From assembly GCA_051453625.1 (NCBI GenBank), contig JBOZIK010000001.1:164818970-164882969 (forward strand): a stretch of 64,000 bases of DNA, written 5' to 3'. Positions 48,601 through 59,165 of this stretch are shown one piece after another. Below the pieces are notes generated by a model. That model ran no database searches. It had not been told where the DNA came from and saw only the letters and a list, made by a program, of their open reading frames with translations. The stretch comes from Welwitschia mirabilis (Eukaryota > Gnetophyta > Gnetopsida > Welwitschiales). Within the stretch, counting starts at the first letter, position 1, and the number at the start of each line of letters is the position of its first letter. The translations under genes and the position numbers were made by a program.

Positions 48601-49250
48601 TAATTATTCATTTGATTTATCTTTATTTAAATGATCATTCAAGTAATTTTATTTATAACATAACCATTCTCAACATTTTTCCATCTATGAAATACTCCTA
48701 CCATTTCTTGTAATTTCATCTAAGCTTTACCAAGTGTAGCATCAAACAATTCATTATCAATTAATATTTCTACCATTTCTATTATTTATTTATTTATGCC
48801 TTCAAAGAAAAATTAAAGTAATCTTCAAACTTCAAAGCCACGATTAGGATTTTTAATAAGGAGGTTTTTTTAATGCTTGAATATTTTAGGATAAGATCTA
48901 CTAGTAAATTACTTAAAAATACTTATAAGATTTCTCATTTAATTAATATAATTTATAAGAGTAAATTTCTTAATGAATGCTTCTTTAAAGTTTATCAGAT
49001 TTAAAAAATTCTCATTACTAGTAACAAGCTTAAGCTAGTATCTAGTTCTATTCTTCAAAAGAAGAGGAATAATCACTAATTTAGCTATGTTAAAATAAGC
49101 TTGATATGTAATCTTATAAAATAGATCCAATTCTTCAAGAAATTCATAAGGACCTTCATTATCTGAACCATGAAATGTATGAAAATCTTTAAAATTTATA
49201 GAAATAATAATACTAAGAATAAACAATATAGAATAATTGGGTTTATAACT
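48600..49250 (-). pseudogene. Athila-type gag
   Basis: A minus-strand ORF (49035-49226) contains INFKDFHTFHGSDNEGPYEF followed by LEELDLFYK, matching the Athila/Tat gag pattern (FHGxxxxDPYxHLxEF). Gag forms the particle. The frame breaks on the left, and the rest of gag to 48600 is in pieces. No 5' LTR for this element is seen before chromovirus 2 begins at 49533, so that element probably inserted into its 5' part. Confidence 0.75.
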
Positions 49251-49532
49251 TGGGAAAAATATCTAAGAGTAGATTGAGAATCAAAGTTTTAAGCATTACC
49301 ATCTTAGGTGATCATATGGGAAGCAAGGATGTTTAAAGATTTTGTAAGTTGAACAAAGTATTCAAAAGATTATTGTAAAAATGAATATGAAAAAAGATGG
49401 TTTCGAGATAAAAATCTATAACTATGTAATATTTCTAAAGATTTAAGATTTATTCATAAATACATAGTATAGAAAACAACATGAAGAGATACAAAAAAAG
49501 GAAGTAAAGTTTGCGTGCATTTAAAAGGATTG
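49251..49532 (-). other. 5' end of Athila-type element before chromovirus 2
   Basis: No gene seen; presumed upstream gag or leader. Confidence 0.35.
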
Positions 49533-51894
49533 TGTAAGGTCCAATTTTTTAACCAAAAATCTTGAAACTATTGAGTTTAATAAGGTGTAGATATAAGCAA
49601 AAGAATACTAAATCACTTAAGACAATTCATAATATAAAAACAATACATGATAACTAAACATATTAAACTGTCTTCAAGTAAGCTATAACAATAAGCCTCT
49701 TTAGATTAAAATCAAAATTCAAGTTTAAGAATAAGAATAATCTGATATTTTAAAGATACAATGTTCATAAGTAAATTATAGATAAATAAATTATAAATTT
49801 TTTTATAATTCACATAACAAGATCACAAGTTATAATAATACATAAATCACTCTAATTTAATATTTTTCAAGTACAAGTTGGACAATAAATAATTCATTTC
49901 CACATGTTGTCCTCAGTAAGATAAGTCAGCTTTTATTGTACTTTAGTTTAATGCTATTTATTAAAAAATAGTATGAAGTAAGAAATGCAAATCATCGTAG
50001 CCCCTAATATGGCTAAGGTAAGGCAAAGATAAAGGTTAGAAGAATCCTAGATACAAGATAGATTAAGATGAAATAAGAAAAAAGATTCTAATTCTCACAT
50101 ATTATATTTTCATGGGAATGGAAATGAAATTAACTAGTTTTATCATATAACTTACCACTGCCATACTTGGCGATTTGTGATTTTTATGGGTCCACTATCT
50201 CATACAGTGAACTATGGATCATTATTTCTACTATTTCATTTAGTGATTTGTGGTTTTATTTCTATACTTTTACTACTTTATGTGGTGATTTATGGATTAT
50301 TATTTCCACTAGATCATTTGATGATTTATGAATTTTTGATATTTTATTACCTCATTTAGTGATTTGTGGAATCCTTATTTCCATAAAAATTTGAAAATTT
50401 ACAAGATAGCATAAAAAGGGATAAGATTTGTTGTTGTAGATTTTTATTTCCAATATTAATACAGTTCACCAGGTTTTCTAAAAAGGCACTATTTGCCTAC
50501 TTTAATAAGAAATGAAGTTATGCAAGACAAAATTTTAAAAATACAATCATCCTTAAATGGATTTCAAACTAGTATAAACAACTAATGCACTTTAAAACTT
50601 TACAAGATTATTATGAAAATAATATATTTATTAAGAAATAAGAACTTTTCTAGATCATAAAAGGATGCAAGAATAAAGACCATACAAAAACTAAAGACAA
50701 TATACTAGGACCATATCCATGATTTGATGTGAAGTTTTCTAAGTTTCAAGATTACTATGCCCAACCCTTAAAGATTTCAAATACTTTAAAGTTTTCAAAG
50801 CTCCAAGTTAGAAGTTCTCTAATGATTCAAAACTAGAGGATCTTCAAAAGAATAAGACTAAAGAAAAAAGAGATCCTATATATAATGAGACTAAGAATTC
50901 AAAATATATTGGGAATTTCAAGGGATACATACAGACCATTGATAATCATGAAAAATGGTTATGATTTTCTAACTTCCAATCATTACTTTACCTAGACACT
51001 AAGTAAATTTGATATTTCATCATAGTAATAGTATACATTTAATATTTCCTCATAATAATAGTAAATTCTCATCATGTTATAAATTAATTTGCCCAAAAAA
51101 ATTAAATAATAGTAATGAAAAAGATGCCTCCATCATTAATGCATGAGTTACACAATCCAATAAGTTCTTAGAATTTTCCAAAATAAGTATAAAGAAGATA
51201 AATCTCAATTACATGACATGTTTCTATTTTTAGAACAAACAAAGAATTATTGGTATTTACTCCAACAAGCCTTTGAAAAGAAAATGCCAAGATTCTAAAC
51301 ACATGCCACTACTTGTGATGATTAAGAAAAATAATCAAGATAAGACATTTAATAAGTAATTTCAATAGAAACATCAAGATAAGATTTTTGTCACATGTAA
51401 ATATTTGCCACAATGAATACATGTTAATCACTCATAAATAAAATTCAACATCATAATTATGGATGCTACTTTAACATATACTATTAAAATAAAATATTAA
51501 AATAACTTAACATAATGACTCTTATTAATTATAGTTGTAATAAGAATCTATAATATCATTAAAATAAGGAGCCATACTAATCATGGTACATTAAATGCAA
51601 TAGATATTAAAAGAAAATAAAATAATATTTATATAACCACTAGTTTAGCTACTAAAAAATAATATTATTAATTATGAAAAGAAAGCATTTAAAATAATAA
51701 TTACAACATATTAAGTTTTTACAAAGTAAATAATTACATCTCATATAATAATAATATGCTAATAAATAAAAAATAAATAATGAATCTAGCAATTAATTAT
51801 CTTAGAACGTCCACAAGATAAGAATCATTTTTATTTAGTTTTTATTTAACTATTTGGAATGAATACTTGGATCTTCAAAAATCTAGACATGACA
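49533..51894 (-). repeat. Chromovirus 2 LTR, 3' side (2.36 kb)
   Basis: The left edge TGTAAGGTCC matches the 63929 LTR edge; the right edge, ATGACA, is followed by TTTCTCCACTCCTTAA, the reverse complement of a polypurine tract. LTRs over 2 kb are known in plant del-like chromoviruses. A TATA-like CCTATATATAATG lies near 50875. Confidence 0.75.
50165..50385 (+). repeat. Tandem repeat in chromovirus 2 LTR
   Basis: About four to five units of 40-55 bp, each with TnATTTnGTGATTTnTGGnTT then TTATTTCTACTA-like sequence. No coding role is likely; a 60-codon ORF here is a by-product of the repeat. Confidence 0.8.
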
Positions 51895-51910
51895 TTTCTC
51901 CACTCCTTAA
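51895..51910 (-). promoter_or_regulatory. Polypurine tract of chromovirus 2
   Basis: The minus strand reads TTAAGGAGTGGAGAAA directly before the LTR start TGTCATGTC. Confidence 0.75.
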
Positions 51911-51949
51911 AATGTTTGATTCTTAAAACTTAAAAACAAAGCTTAGATT

Positions 51950-52760
51950 TTCATTACAATACATCTATTTTATATTCTCATGTCACTTCTACTTTTATCT
52001 ATCCTAATCATTGCAGTTTCTAATTTGAATTTCTTAATATAACTTTCTTTTAGTTCAAAATATTACATCTCTATCTAAAATAATGGTATTAAGTAATTTA
52101 TGCAACCTAATAACATCATGAAAAAAATAGATTTAACATATAGGAAGCATTATGAGTCTTGCTACAAGAAATGAAATGTACAATCTTGTTAATTCTATCT
52201 AGTATAACTAGTAGTCATTACCTCTTTTTATGCAAGTTTACTTGAAAATGAAATCCAAACTTACACCTCCCAAGATTGCATAGGCACTAGAAATGGCATG
52301 TGTAATCTTATATTTAAGATCCTACTTAGCGTATTTCATAGTTCTTTATCCATTTCTACACATCACGATAAGGGTTTAGTCAATAGTAAGTTCTTTGCAC
52401 TAACTTATAGGTTTTGTCTTCATCATAGAGTCCTTCCATATTTTTATTATGTTCATAGAACTTCTATAGATACACTTAATCTTTATAGAATAATTCATTT
52501 TAAAGATGAAAATTTTCATAGTTGAAACCCTATAGATATCTCTTTAACATACTCTAAACTTCACCAAAATTTGGACCATGTTAATGTAAGTTTGACAAAT
52601 ATAATAAACTAATATCAAACTTGTAATGACTAATTAAACATGCAACTTTGTGGAATGCATTAGCTATTTGATTACTCTTTCCACTACTATGCTTGGTTTT
52701 TTGACATTGTGAAAGCTTCTTTATCCACTTGATCTATTTGACACTTATCTTGTCCTAGTT
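51950..52760 (-). pseudogene. Chromovirus 2 integrase remnant
   Basis: Minus-strand frames near 52180-52260 give PMQSWEVVSLDFI-like and then DRINKIVHFISCSKTHNASY near 52150-52200, matching the chromovirus integrase pattern PWxxxSMDFI and VVVDRFSKMxHFIPCKKTxxA (the D of DFI and DRF are catalytic-core residues). A later LDRDV near 52068 matches IVSDRDV. Upstream pieces toward 52700 fit the zinc-binding part only loosely. The C-terminal half, including most of a chromodomain, is missing. Confidence 0.8.
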
Positions 52761-52817
52761 ATTTAGGTATTATAGAGCTTTATGATTTTAACAATGTTAG
52801 ATTATGTTTTATCATTT

Positions 52818-53590
52818 NNNNNNNNNNNNNNNNNNNNNNNNNNNNNNNNNNNNNNNNNNNNNNNNNNNNNNNNNNNNNNNNNNNNNNNNNNNNNNNNNNN
52901 NNNNNNNNNNNNNNNNNNNNNNNNNNNNNNNNNNNNNNNNNNNNNNNNNNNNNNNNNNNNNNNNNNNNNNNNNNNNNNNNNNNNNNNNNNNNNNNNNNNN
53001 NNNNNNNNNNNNNNNNNNNNNNNNNNNNNNNNNNNNNNNNNNNNNNNNNNNNNNNNNNNNNNNNNNNNNNNNNNNNNNNNNNNNNNNNNNNNNNNNNNNN
53101 NNNNNNNNNNNNNNNNNNNNNNNNNNNNNNNNNNNNNNNNNNNNNNNNNNNNNNNNNNNNNNNNNNNNNNNNNNNNNNNNNNNNNNNNNNNNNNNNNNNN
53201 NNNNNNNNNNNNNNNNNNNNNNNNNNNNNNNNNNNNNNNNNNNNNNNNNNNNNNNNNNNNNNNNNNNNNNNNNNNNNNNNNNNNNNNNNNNNNNNNNNNN
53301 NNNNNNNNNNNNNNNNNNNNNNNNNNNNNNNNNNNNNNNNNNNNNNNNNNNNNNNNNNNNNNNNNNNNNNNNNNNNNNNNNNNNNNNNNNNNNNNNNNNN
53401 NNNNNNNNNNNNNNNNNNNNNNNNNNNNNNNNNNNNNNNNNNNNNNNNNNNNNNNNNNNNNNNNNNNNNNNNNNNNNNNNNNNNNNNNNNNNNNNNNNNN
53501 NNNNNNNNNNNNNNNNNNNNNNNNNNNNNNNNNNNNNNNNNNNNNNNNNNNNNNNNNNNNNNNNNNNNNNNNNNNNNNNNNNNNNNNNNN
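52818..53590. other. Assembly gap (773 N), probably too long
   Basis: The equivalent part of the 3' LTR (59189-59436) is only about 248 bp, so the N run overstates the missing DNA by some 500 bp unless an insertion lies in it. Confidence 0.95.
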
Positions 53591-54507
53591 TAACCTCAAG
53601 AGCCAGTATCCCTAAATCGAATGAAGAGTGGTCAACTAGACATTTATGGGGTGGACAAGATTTAAGGACCTGATAACAATACCCTTATACTGAATAACAA
53701 GGGGTCAACCAGATCTATGATGATGTCGACTAGATCTGTGAACCAACGAATAGTACTCTTGAACTGACTATCAAGAGGTCGATTGGATCATTAAAGGGGT
53801 CGACTAGACCTGCACACTGTGTAACTAATACTCTTAAGTCAATCATTATAGGTCAACTGGATACCTAAAGGAGTTATTTAGACCTAATACTAAAAATTGA
53901 AAAGATCTTTATCAGGACAAGCAGGTAACCGGCTTTTATAGTAGGCGACAGGATTGAGATCGATCAGACCCATATAGGGTCGACTTGGCATGAAGTCGCA
54001 ATAAATTGAAATGCCCAAAATTTCCACTCAGGAAACCTATATATGTAGTAACACTAAATGAAGTTGACCAAACTTTTGAGGGATCAACGAGATGGAATGA
54101 AACTAAAATTTTCTATCTATTTTATATCCATTATGTACCCATTAGATAGTTATTTTCTAGCTATTTATAAACATTGGAAGTGCATTTTCAAATGTAATAA
54201 ATACTAAAAGCCTTATAATATAAATAATTAAGAGATAGATAATTAAAGAATCCTTAGAATCTATTTCAATCTTGTTAATCTTTTAGATCTAAGAAACCAG
54301 TACTGAAATCTTGTGATATTCACTGTTGAGTCTTAGTATTTGTACTTCTAACTAAGAAAGATCTATTGTTTGTATTATCTCTACATTCAAGGTTAGATCT
54401 AGTGCTTCGTTTGTTGTACATCTACAAGATAAGAAATCCATTAAATCTACTATATCAAAAATGAGTGATATCTATGCATCATTGCATCACTATTCTACAT
54501 TGTGAAA

Positions 54508-54606
54508 GGTTGAGACTAAGCCTTGAAAAGTCTGTTCAAAGGTTGAGACTAATCCTAGAAAAGTTTGTTTAAAGGTTGAGACTAAGCCTAGAAAAGTCCA
54601 TTTATA
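54508..54606 (+). repeat. Triple 33-bp repeat in element D LTR
   Basis: GGTTGAGACTAAGCCTTGAA-type unit three times; the 3' LTR has the same array at about 60348-60445. Confidence 0.9.
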
Positions 54607-54916
54607 AATGTTATAGATGAACTTGGAATACATGATGAAGTAATGAAGATTTGGATCAAGCTTGGTGATAAGATGATCATCGTGAGTAAATTAGGGGGTT
54701 TCCCAAATTACTATAAATCTTGTGTGCATCTATTTGGTATTTTATGCTTTTAGTTAGTTTATTTCTTTACTTTTGTTTTCTTTTATTTTCATACATATTT
54801 TAAATTAGTTAATTATTTTGTGTAAGTTTTTGATATATCTTTAATTTATTTTAGAATACTTTGTTTAAACTTTTAAGAATCTATTTACCCCCCTTTAGGG
54901 TTCTCGATTCTATCAA

Positions 54917-54929
54917 TTAATATAAGAGA
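54917..54929 (+). promoter_or_regulatory. Primer-binding site of element D (decayed)
   Basis: TTAATATAAGAGA stands where TTGGTATCAGAGC is expected, just after the LTR end. Changes are mostly G-to-A or C-to-A. Confidence 0.65.
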
Positions 54930-54980
54930 TAAGTTAAGTATTCTTTAGATTTTAACCAATATAGACTTCAAAACCCTATA

Positions 54981-56270
54981 ATGAGTAATTCATTTAATGG
55001 CTTTTCCATTGGTTATCCATCCATATATAACAGATCAAACTATGCTTACGAAAAAGCTAGAATGATAATATTTCTTAGATCTTTAGATGCTAGTATAGAA
55101 GAAGTCATTTATAAAGGTTATCTTGTGTCTATGTCAACTTAAATAGATGCCAACGATAATACTATCTTTGTTCTTAAAGCTCAAGATTAATGGACCTTCA
55201 TTAACAAGGAAAAAGCCACCACAAATTCCCATGCTCTTAATGCCATAACTTGTGTAGTCTATGCAGATGAGTTTAAGTACATAGTGAAGTGTAATCATGC
55301 TAAGGAAAATTGGGACATTCTTGAAGTAGTACATGAAGGAACCTCAACTATAAAGCAAGAAAAACTTTAAATGCTTATTTTAAAATTTGAAGACATCCAT
55401 ATGGTTGAAGAGGAGATCTTGAGGAATTATTTGCTAGACTCATTAATACCATAAACTCTATTCCAAGCCTTGGAGAATGCTTAGATGAAGAAAAGGTGAT
55501 AAGAAAGGTTTTAAGATATCTACCTAAGAGATTCAAATCAAAGGTTATAATCATTAAGAAGAGAAAAACATAAAAGCAATGACACTGAAAGAACTACAAG
55601 GTAATTTGCAAACCTATGAACTTAAATTTGTTAAAGATAAGAAGAAAGGTATTACTTTAAAATGGATGCAGGAAGACTATATATTTAACAAGTCAGATGA
55701 GGACTTGGATGATAATGAAGTGTCTCTTTTAGCAAGAAGATTTAGGAAGTTTTTACATAAAAAGAAAAAGAAATAAGAATTAAGTTAAAACTCAAAAAGA
55801 AGTCATCTAAAACACAAAAAGGAGCAAGAAAAAGATAAGGAAATCCAATGCCACTCATGTAAAGGATTTGGTCATATGGCAAATGAGTATTCCAATAAAA
55901 GAAGAGATAACAAGAAAACAAAAAAATTCTCTTTTATATCACATGAAACAAGGATGATGATAATGATGATAACAACTATTTAGATAAAGAGTGAGATAGA
56001 GATAGAAGGTTATCTTTCATGGTGATCATGCCTTCCCTAAAAAACTTACCTAGCATATCAGAGCCTGATGACTTGGACATGGTCAATGAATAAGAGAATG
56101 AGGTAGAAGATACATGTTAAAAGCTATATGATGAATGTGAAAAGCTAGCTAAAAGGATCAACGACCTGAACAGAGTAGTAAATACTCTCACTAAAGAGAA
56201 GAAGAAGATGAAGATGAAGTATAATATGCTAAAATCTGATAACAACAATATATTGTCATAGGTAAAAGAT
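54981..56270 (+). pseudogene. Element D gag
   Basis: It starts at the ATG at 54981 (MSNSFNGFSIGYPSIYN, then YEKARMIIFLRSLD; family YxxWKxRMxxfLkslD with W changed). An open stretch at 55579-55776 carries MTLKELQGNLQTYELK (Sirevirus-like GSLQTYE region) and SLLARRFRKFL. The zinc knuckle lies at 55849-55890. The C-terminal part near 56120-56260 is a likely coiled coil (LYDECEKLAKRINDLN, heptad-like). Gag would form particles. Premature stops are few. Confidence 0.88.
55849..55890 (+). other. Zinc knuckle of element D gag, last Cys lost
   Basis: CHSCKGFGHMANEY follows C-x2-C-x4-H-x4-C except that the last C is Y (TAT for TGT, a G-to-A change). Confidence 0.88.
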
Positions 56271-56639
56271 ATATATTTCTTTATAAATAAATTTTCATGT
56301 AGTTCATCTAAATTAAAATAGATACTTAACGTGCAAAAACCTACTAGTGATGGATCAAATATTGGTTTTAGTTTACAAAATTCATAAGAATAGGTAAATA
56401 GCTAATGTAAGTATACTTCTAAAATTTTATGTAACTTTTGTGGTAGATTTAATTATTCAAAACTATTTTATAGGATTAGAAAATTAATTCTTTTCTCAGA
56501 TTCTGTAAATTATTTACCATTTAAATTCATTTCTAAAAGAAGTGTACCATCTAAGTCTAATAATACTAATTAGATAAGAGCTAATAATCTCAAAAGTTTT
56601 CTAACATAGATAGCTCTTAAAGTATCAAGCACAATAGTT

Positions 56640-56990
56640 GATATCTAGACAGTAGATGCTCAAGGCATATGACTGGAGAAAGATCAAACTTTCAACACCT
56701 AAGAAGTATTAATATGAGAGAGATCATTTTTGAAAACAATGAAAAGAAAAAGATAGAAGATAAAAGATGCATCAAAAGAGGTAAGTTACCTAAAGTTGAT
56801 GATGTGATTTATTTGAATGATTGAAACATAACTTATTGAGCATTAGTCAACTGTGTGACAAAGGTCATAAAGTAATTTTTAGAAAATTGAAATGTAAAGT
56901 TGTAGACATGAAAATAAATGTTATTATTTTTACTGTAAAATGAGTAGATAATATATATAGAATAGATACTTGCTTGATTGATTAGTTAAA
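56640..56990 (+). pseudogene. Element D protease and gag-pre-integrase start
   Basis: The frame at 56648 reads DSRCSRHMTGERSNFQHL against the family DSGCSRHMTGDKSxF, so the protease glycine is lost but D, C, H and M are kept. Across shifting frames near 56840-56900, NLLSISQL-like and CDKGHKVIF-like segments mark the pre-integrase region. After about 57000 the similarity stops. The normal next domains (integrase, RT, RNase H) are missing before the third ORF. Confidence 0.85.
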
Positions 56991-57139
56991 TTATATTAAC
57001 TATAACATGGAAAATGAAAATTTCAAATTAATTTTTGATAAATCTGAATGTTTTCTAAAAAACTCTGAAGTAACACCTCATTTCTAGAATTTACTTATTA
57101 ATCACAAAAATGAATTAAGAGTTTACTTGTTGTCCTTTA

Positions 57140-57505
57140 GCTAATTTCATAATGGTCAATTGGATCTATGATTTGGTCGATCAGATGTTGTCAGTCGACT
57201 AGCCCGAAATCCCAGTCACCCAGACCCCTTCCTGTACTTAGACCCGCATCTTGATGGGACCAAAATCTCGAGTAGTCGACCAGACCTGATGGATCATAGT
57301 GCAAAAGTACTATCAGTAGACCTAATTTCTTTCTTCATTTTACCTTATTTTACCTTACTTATAAAATAAAGAGGTTTCTAAATTAATTTCTTTGTGTACT
57401 AAGCTTCTTCATCTCTTAGATCTAGAGCTTTTTCTTCTAGATCTAGATATTTTCTCTCAGATCTAGTATCTTTCTTTCAGATTTATTGCTTCTAGGCTCT
57501 TATAA
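57140..57505 (+). repeat. GTCGAC-motif spacer of element D
   Basis: Motifs such as TTTGGTCGATCAG, AGTCGACTAGCC and AGTAGTCGACCAG occur at 57170-57290, then a TCTAGATCTAGATATT-type repeat (57418-57480) leads to the third ORF. Confidence 0.7.
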
Positions 57506-58538
57506 ATGGTTGAAAGCTCATCCAAAAGAAGAGTTAATGAAGCTCCTTCAAGATATCCTGCTCTTTTCTATCATGGAATGTCTGAGGAATACATTAAAAA
57601 GTTTACACAGAAGATCAAGAAGAAGCTAATGTGTTAAGAATGGTCTATGATAACCTTAGAGTTTAGAGAGCTGAGGGATGTCATTGAGCTCCTCATAAAT
57701 TAGGATTTTGATTTTCTTCTAGATGTTTTTAGCTCTACTTATCCATTTCTTACTCACATGTTTTACTATAATGCTTCTTATGATCATGATTTAGGAATCC
57801 TTGAAACCCTTGTTTTGGGGAAGTAGTTAAGAGTAACCATAAATCTTATTTCTAATTTGACTAATCTTCTCAGAGGTGACTATGACCTCTTCAAGACACT
57901 ATGGAAGACAAGACTACTATTACCAAGGAGATCTATGGTAAGGTTCACTCTTGGAAACATACTTTTTCTACTTCTTTGTTAACACCAAAGTACTACTTTT
58001 TTTATTTAATTTTCACTTATAATTTCTTACTTTTAGCTAGACATCATGATGAGATCTCTAGCTATAGAGCCTATCTGATGTATTTGGTAGGGATAGAGCA
58101 TTATATTAATTCTCTTACTATTATACTAAAGAATATGATCTCTCAGTTAGAGTATCAGAGGACTAGGGCATTACCCTACTCTATTCTTATCATAAACTAA
58201 CACCATCATTTTGTATAACCTTCCATCCAAAACTTGAAACCCTTTAGCCTATAACACCTATCTGGCATGTAACATTATCTCGTATGTACATCTTTTTTCC
58301 TTCCAAGAAATCCTTAAAGTTACCCTCTCTAAAGGAAGTCTCTCCTAATGAGACTTTTTTATATTTTAGATGGATTGATTCCCATACTAAATACATGAAG
58401 AAAGAACTTATAGAAGCTTGATATGACATTGTCGACACTTTAGCAGAAGCCACCAGCTAAGTACACATGGGAGGAGATGAAGAAGATTTAGAGAAAAACT
58501 CTAAAGAAGAAGAATAAGAGGAGGAGAAATCTGATTAA
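57506..58538 (+). pseudogene. Third ORF of element D
   Basis: About 344 codons from the ATG at 57506 (MVESSSKRRVNEAPSRYP) to the stop at 58536-58538, with several TAA/TAG stops at glutamine-like positions and two or more frame changes, including one near 57900 (a 99-codon frame open at 57901-58200) and later. YPFLTHMFYYNASYDHD and LVLGKQLRVTINLIS align with the matching blocks in element A at about 1800-1930. The block around HHDEISSYRAYLMYLVG resembles A's GHRDKLSNYRVLLLF. The tail is E-rich. Homology to the plant Transposase_32-type domain is from memory. Function unknown. Confidence 0.72.
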
Positions 58539-58589
58539 AAGCTTCAAATCATGTTTTTCTTATATGTTTTTATTCATTCCATTGTCATT

Positions 58590-58606
58590 GATGTCAAAAG
58601 GGAGAG
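58590..58606 (+). promoter_or_regulatory. Upstream polypurine-tract-like site of element D
   Basis: GATGTCAAAAGGGAGAGAA follows the third ORF and lies 560 bp before the LTR; a near copy (AATGTCAAAGGGGGAGAT) is at the LTR. Confidence 0.6.
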
Positions 58607-59153
58607 AATTGATTGTTTATTATTGAATGTTTTCTTATGATTTTAGATGTAGCATGCTTTTGATGAGTACTTTTATTTTGTAATGTTTGCATAACTTTAC
58701 TGGAATTTACATGCACTTCACTTTTACGCTGTAAATTATTTTCAATTAGTATCTCAATTTTTTTTGCACTTGTACAAATCATATGTGCTTAACATGTTTT
58801 TTCATTAGTATCATATGTTCTTAACATAATTTTTTAAAGTCTTAAATAGTTATTTCATAAATTTAAATGTTGATATTCAATATTGGAAATAAAATCTCAA
58901 ATGTGTCAGTTAATCGAAATATTAAAATTGTCTATATGATCACATTATACTTTTCGTAAAATTTGTGTTTCTAATCTTTCAAATGTGCATCTTAAAATTG
59001 CTTTATTTTTAAGCACAAAATTTGATTATACAAAATTTCTTAACTTTCTTTTGAAAGATGTAATATTCTATAAAAGAATAATAGGCATTTGTGAGGTGAT
59101 TTTTTCTATGTCCTAAATATTCTTACAAGTAAGTATTATTTGCCATTAATGTC
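58607..59153 (+). other. Non-coding stretch between the two purine tracts of D
   Basis: No ORF of note. The analogous stretch in A (2640-2867) is shorter. Confidence 0.6.
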
Positions 59154-59165
59154 AAAGGGGGAGAT
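59154..59165 (+). promoter_or_regulatory. 3' polypurine tract of element D
   Basis: AAAGGGGGAGAT, the classic plant copia form, directly before TG. Confidence 0.9.

Larger units (their letters stand above)
52795..54915 (+). repeat. 5' LTR of element D (with gap)
   Basis: Begins TGTTAGATTATG and ends TTCTATCA, matching 59166-60752. The visible parts plus the matching part of the 3' LTR predict a length near 1.59 kb, so the gap is overdrawn. Contains GTCGAC-type motifs (53628-54010), a TATA-like AATATAAATAATT near 54216, and a triple 33-bp repeat (54508-54606). Confidence 0.85.

Noticed and set aside
50177-50359. 60-codon ORF with membrane-like repeats
   Set aside because: Lies in a tandem repeat inside a chromovirus LTR; no independent coding evidence.
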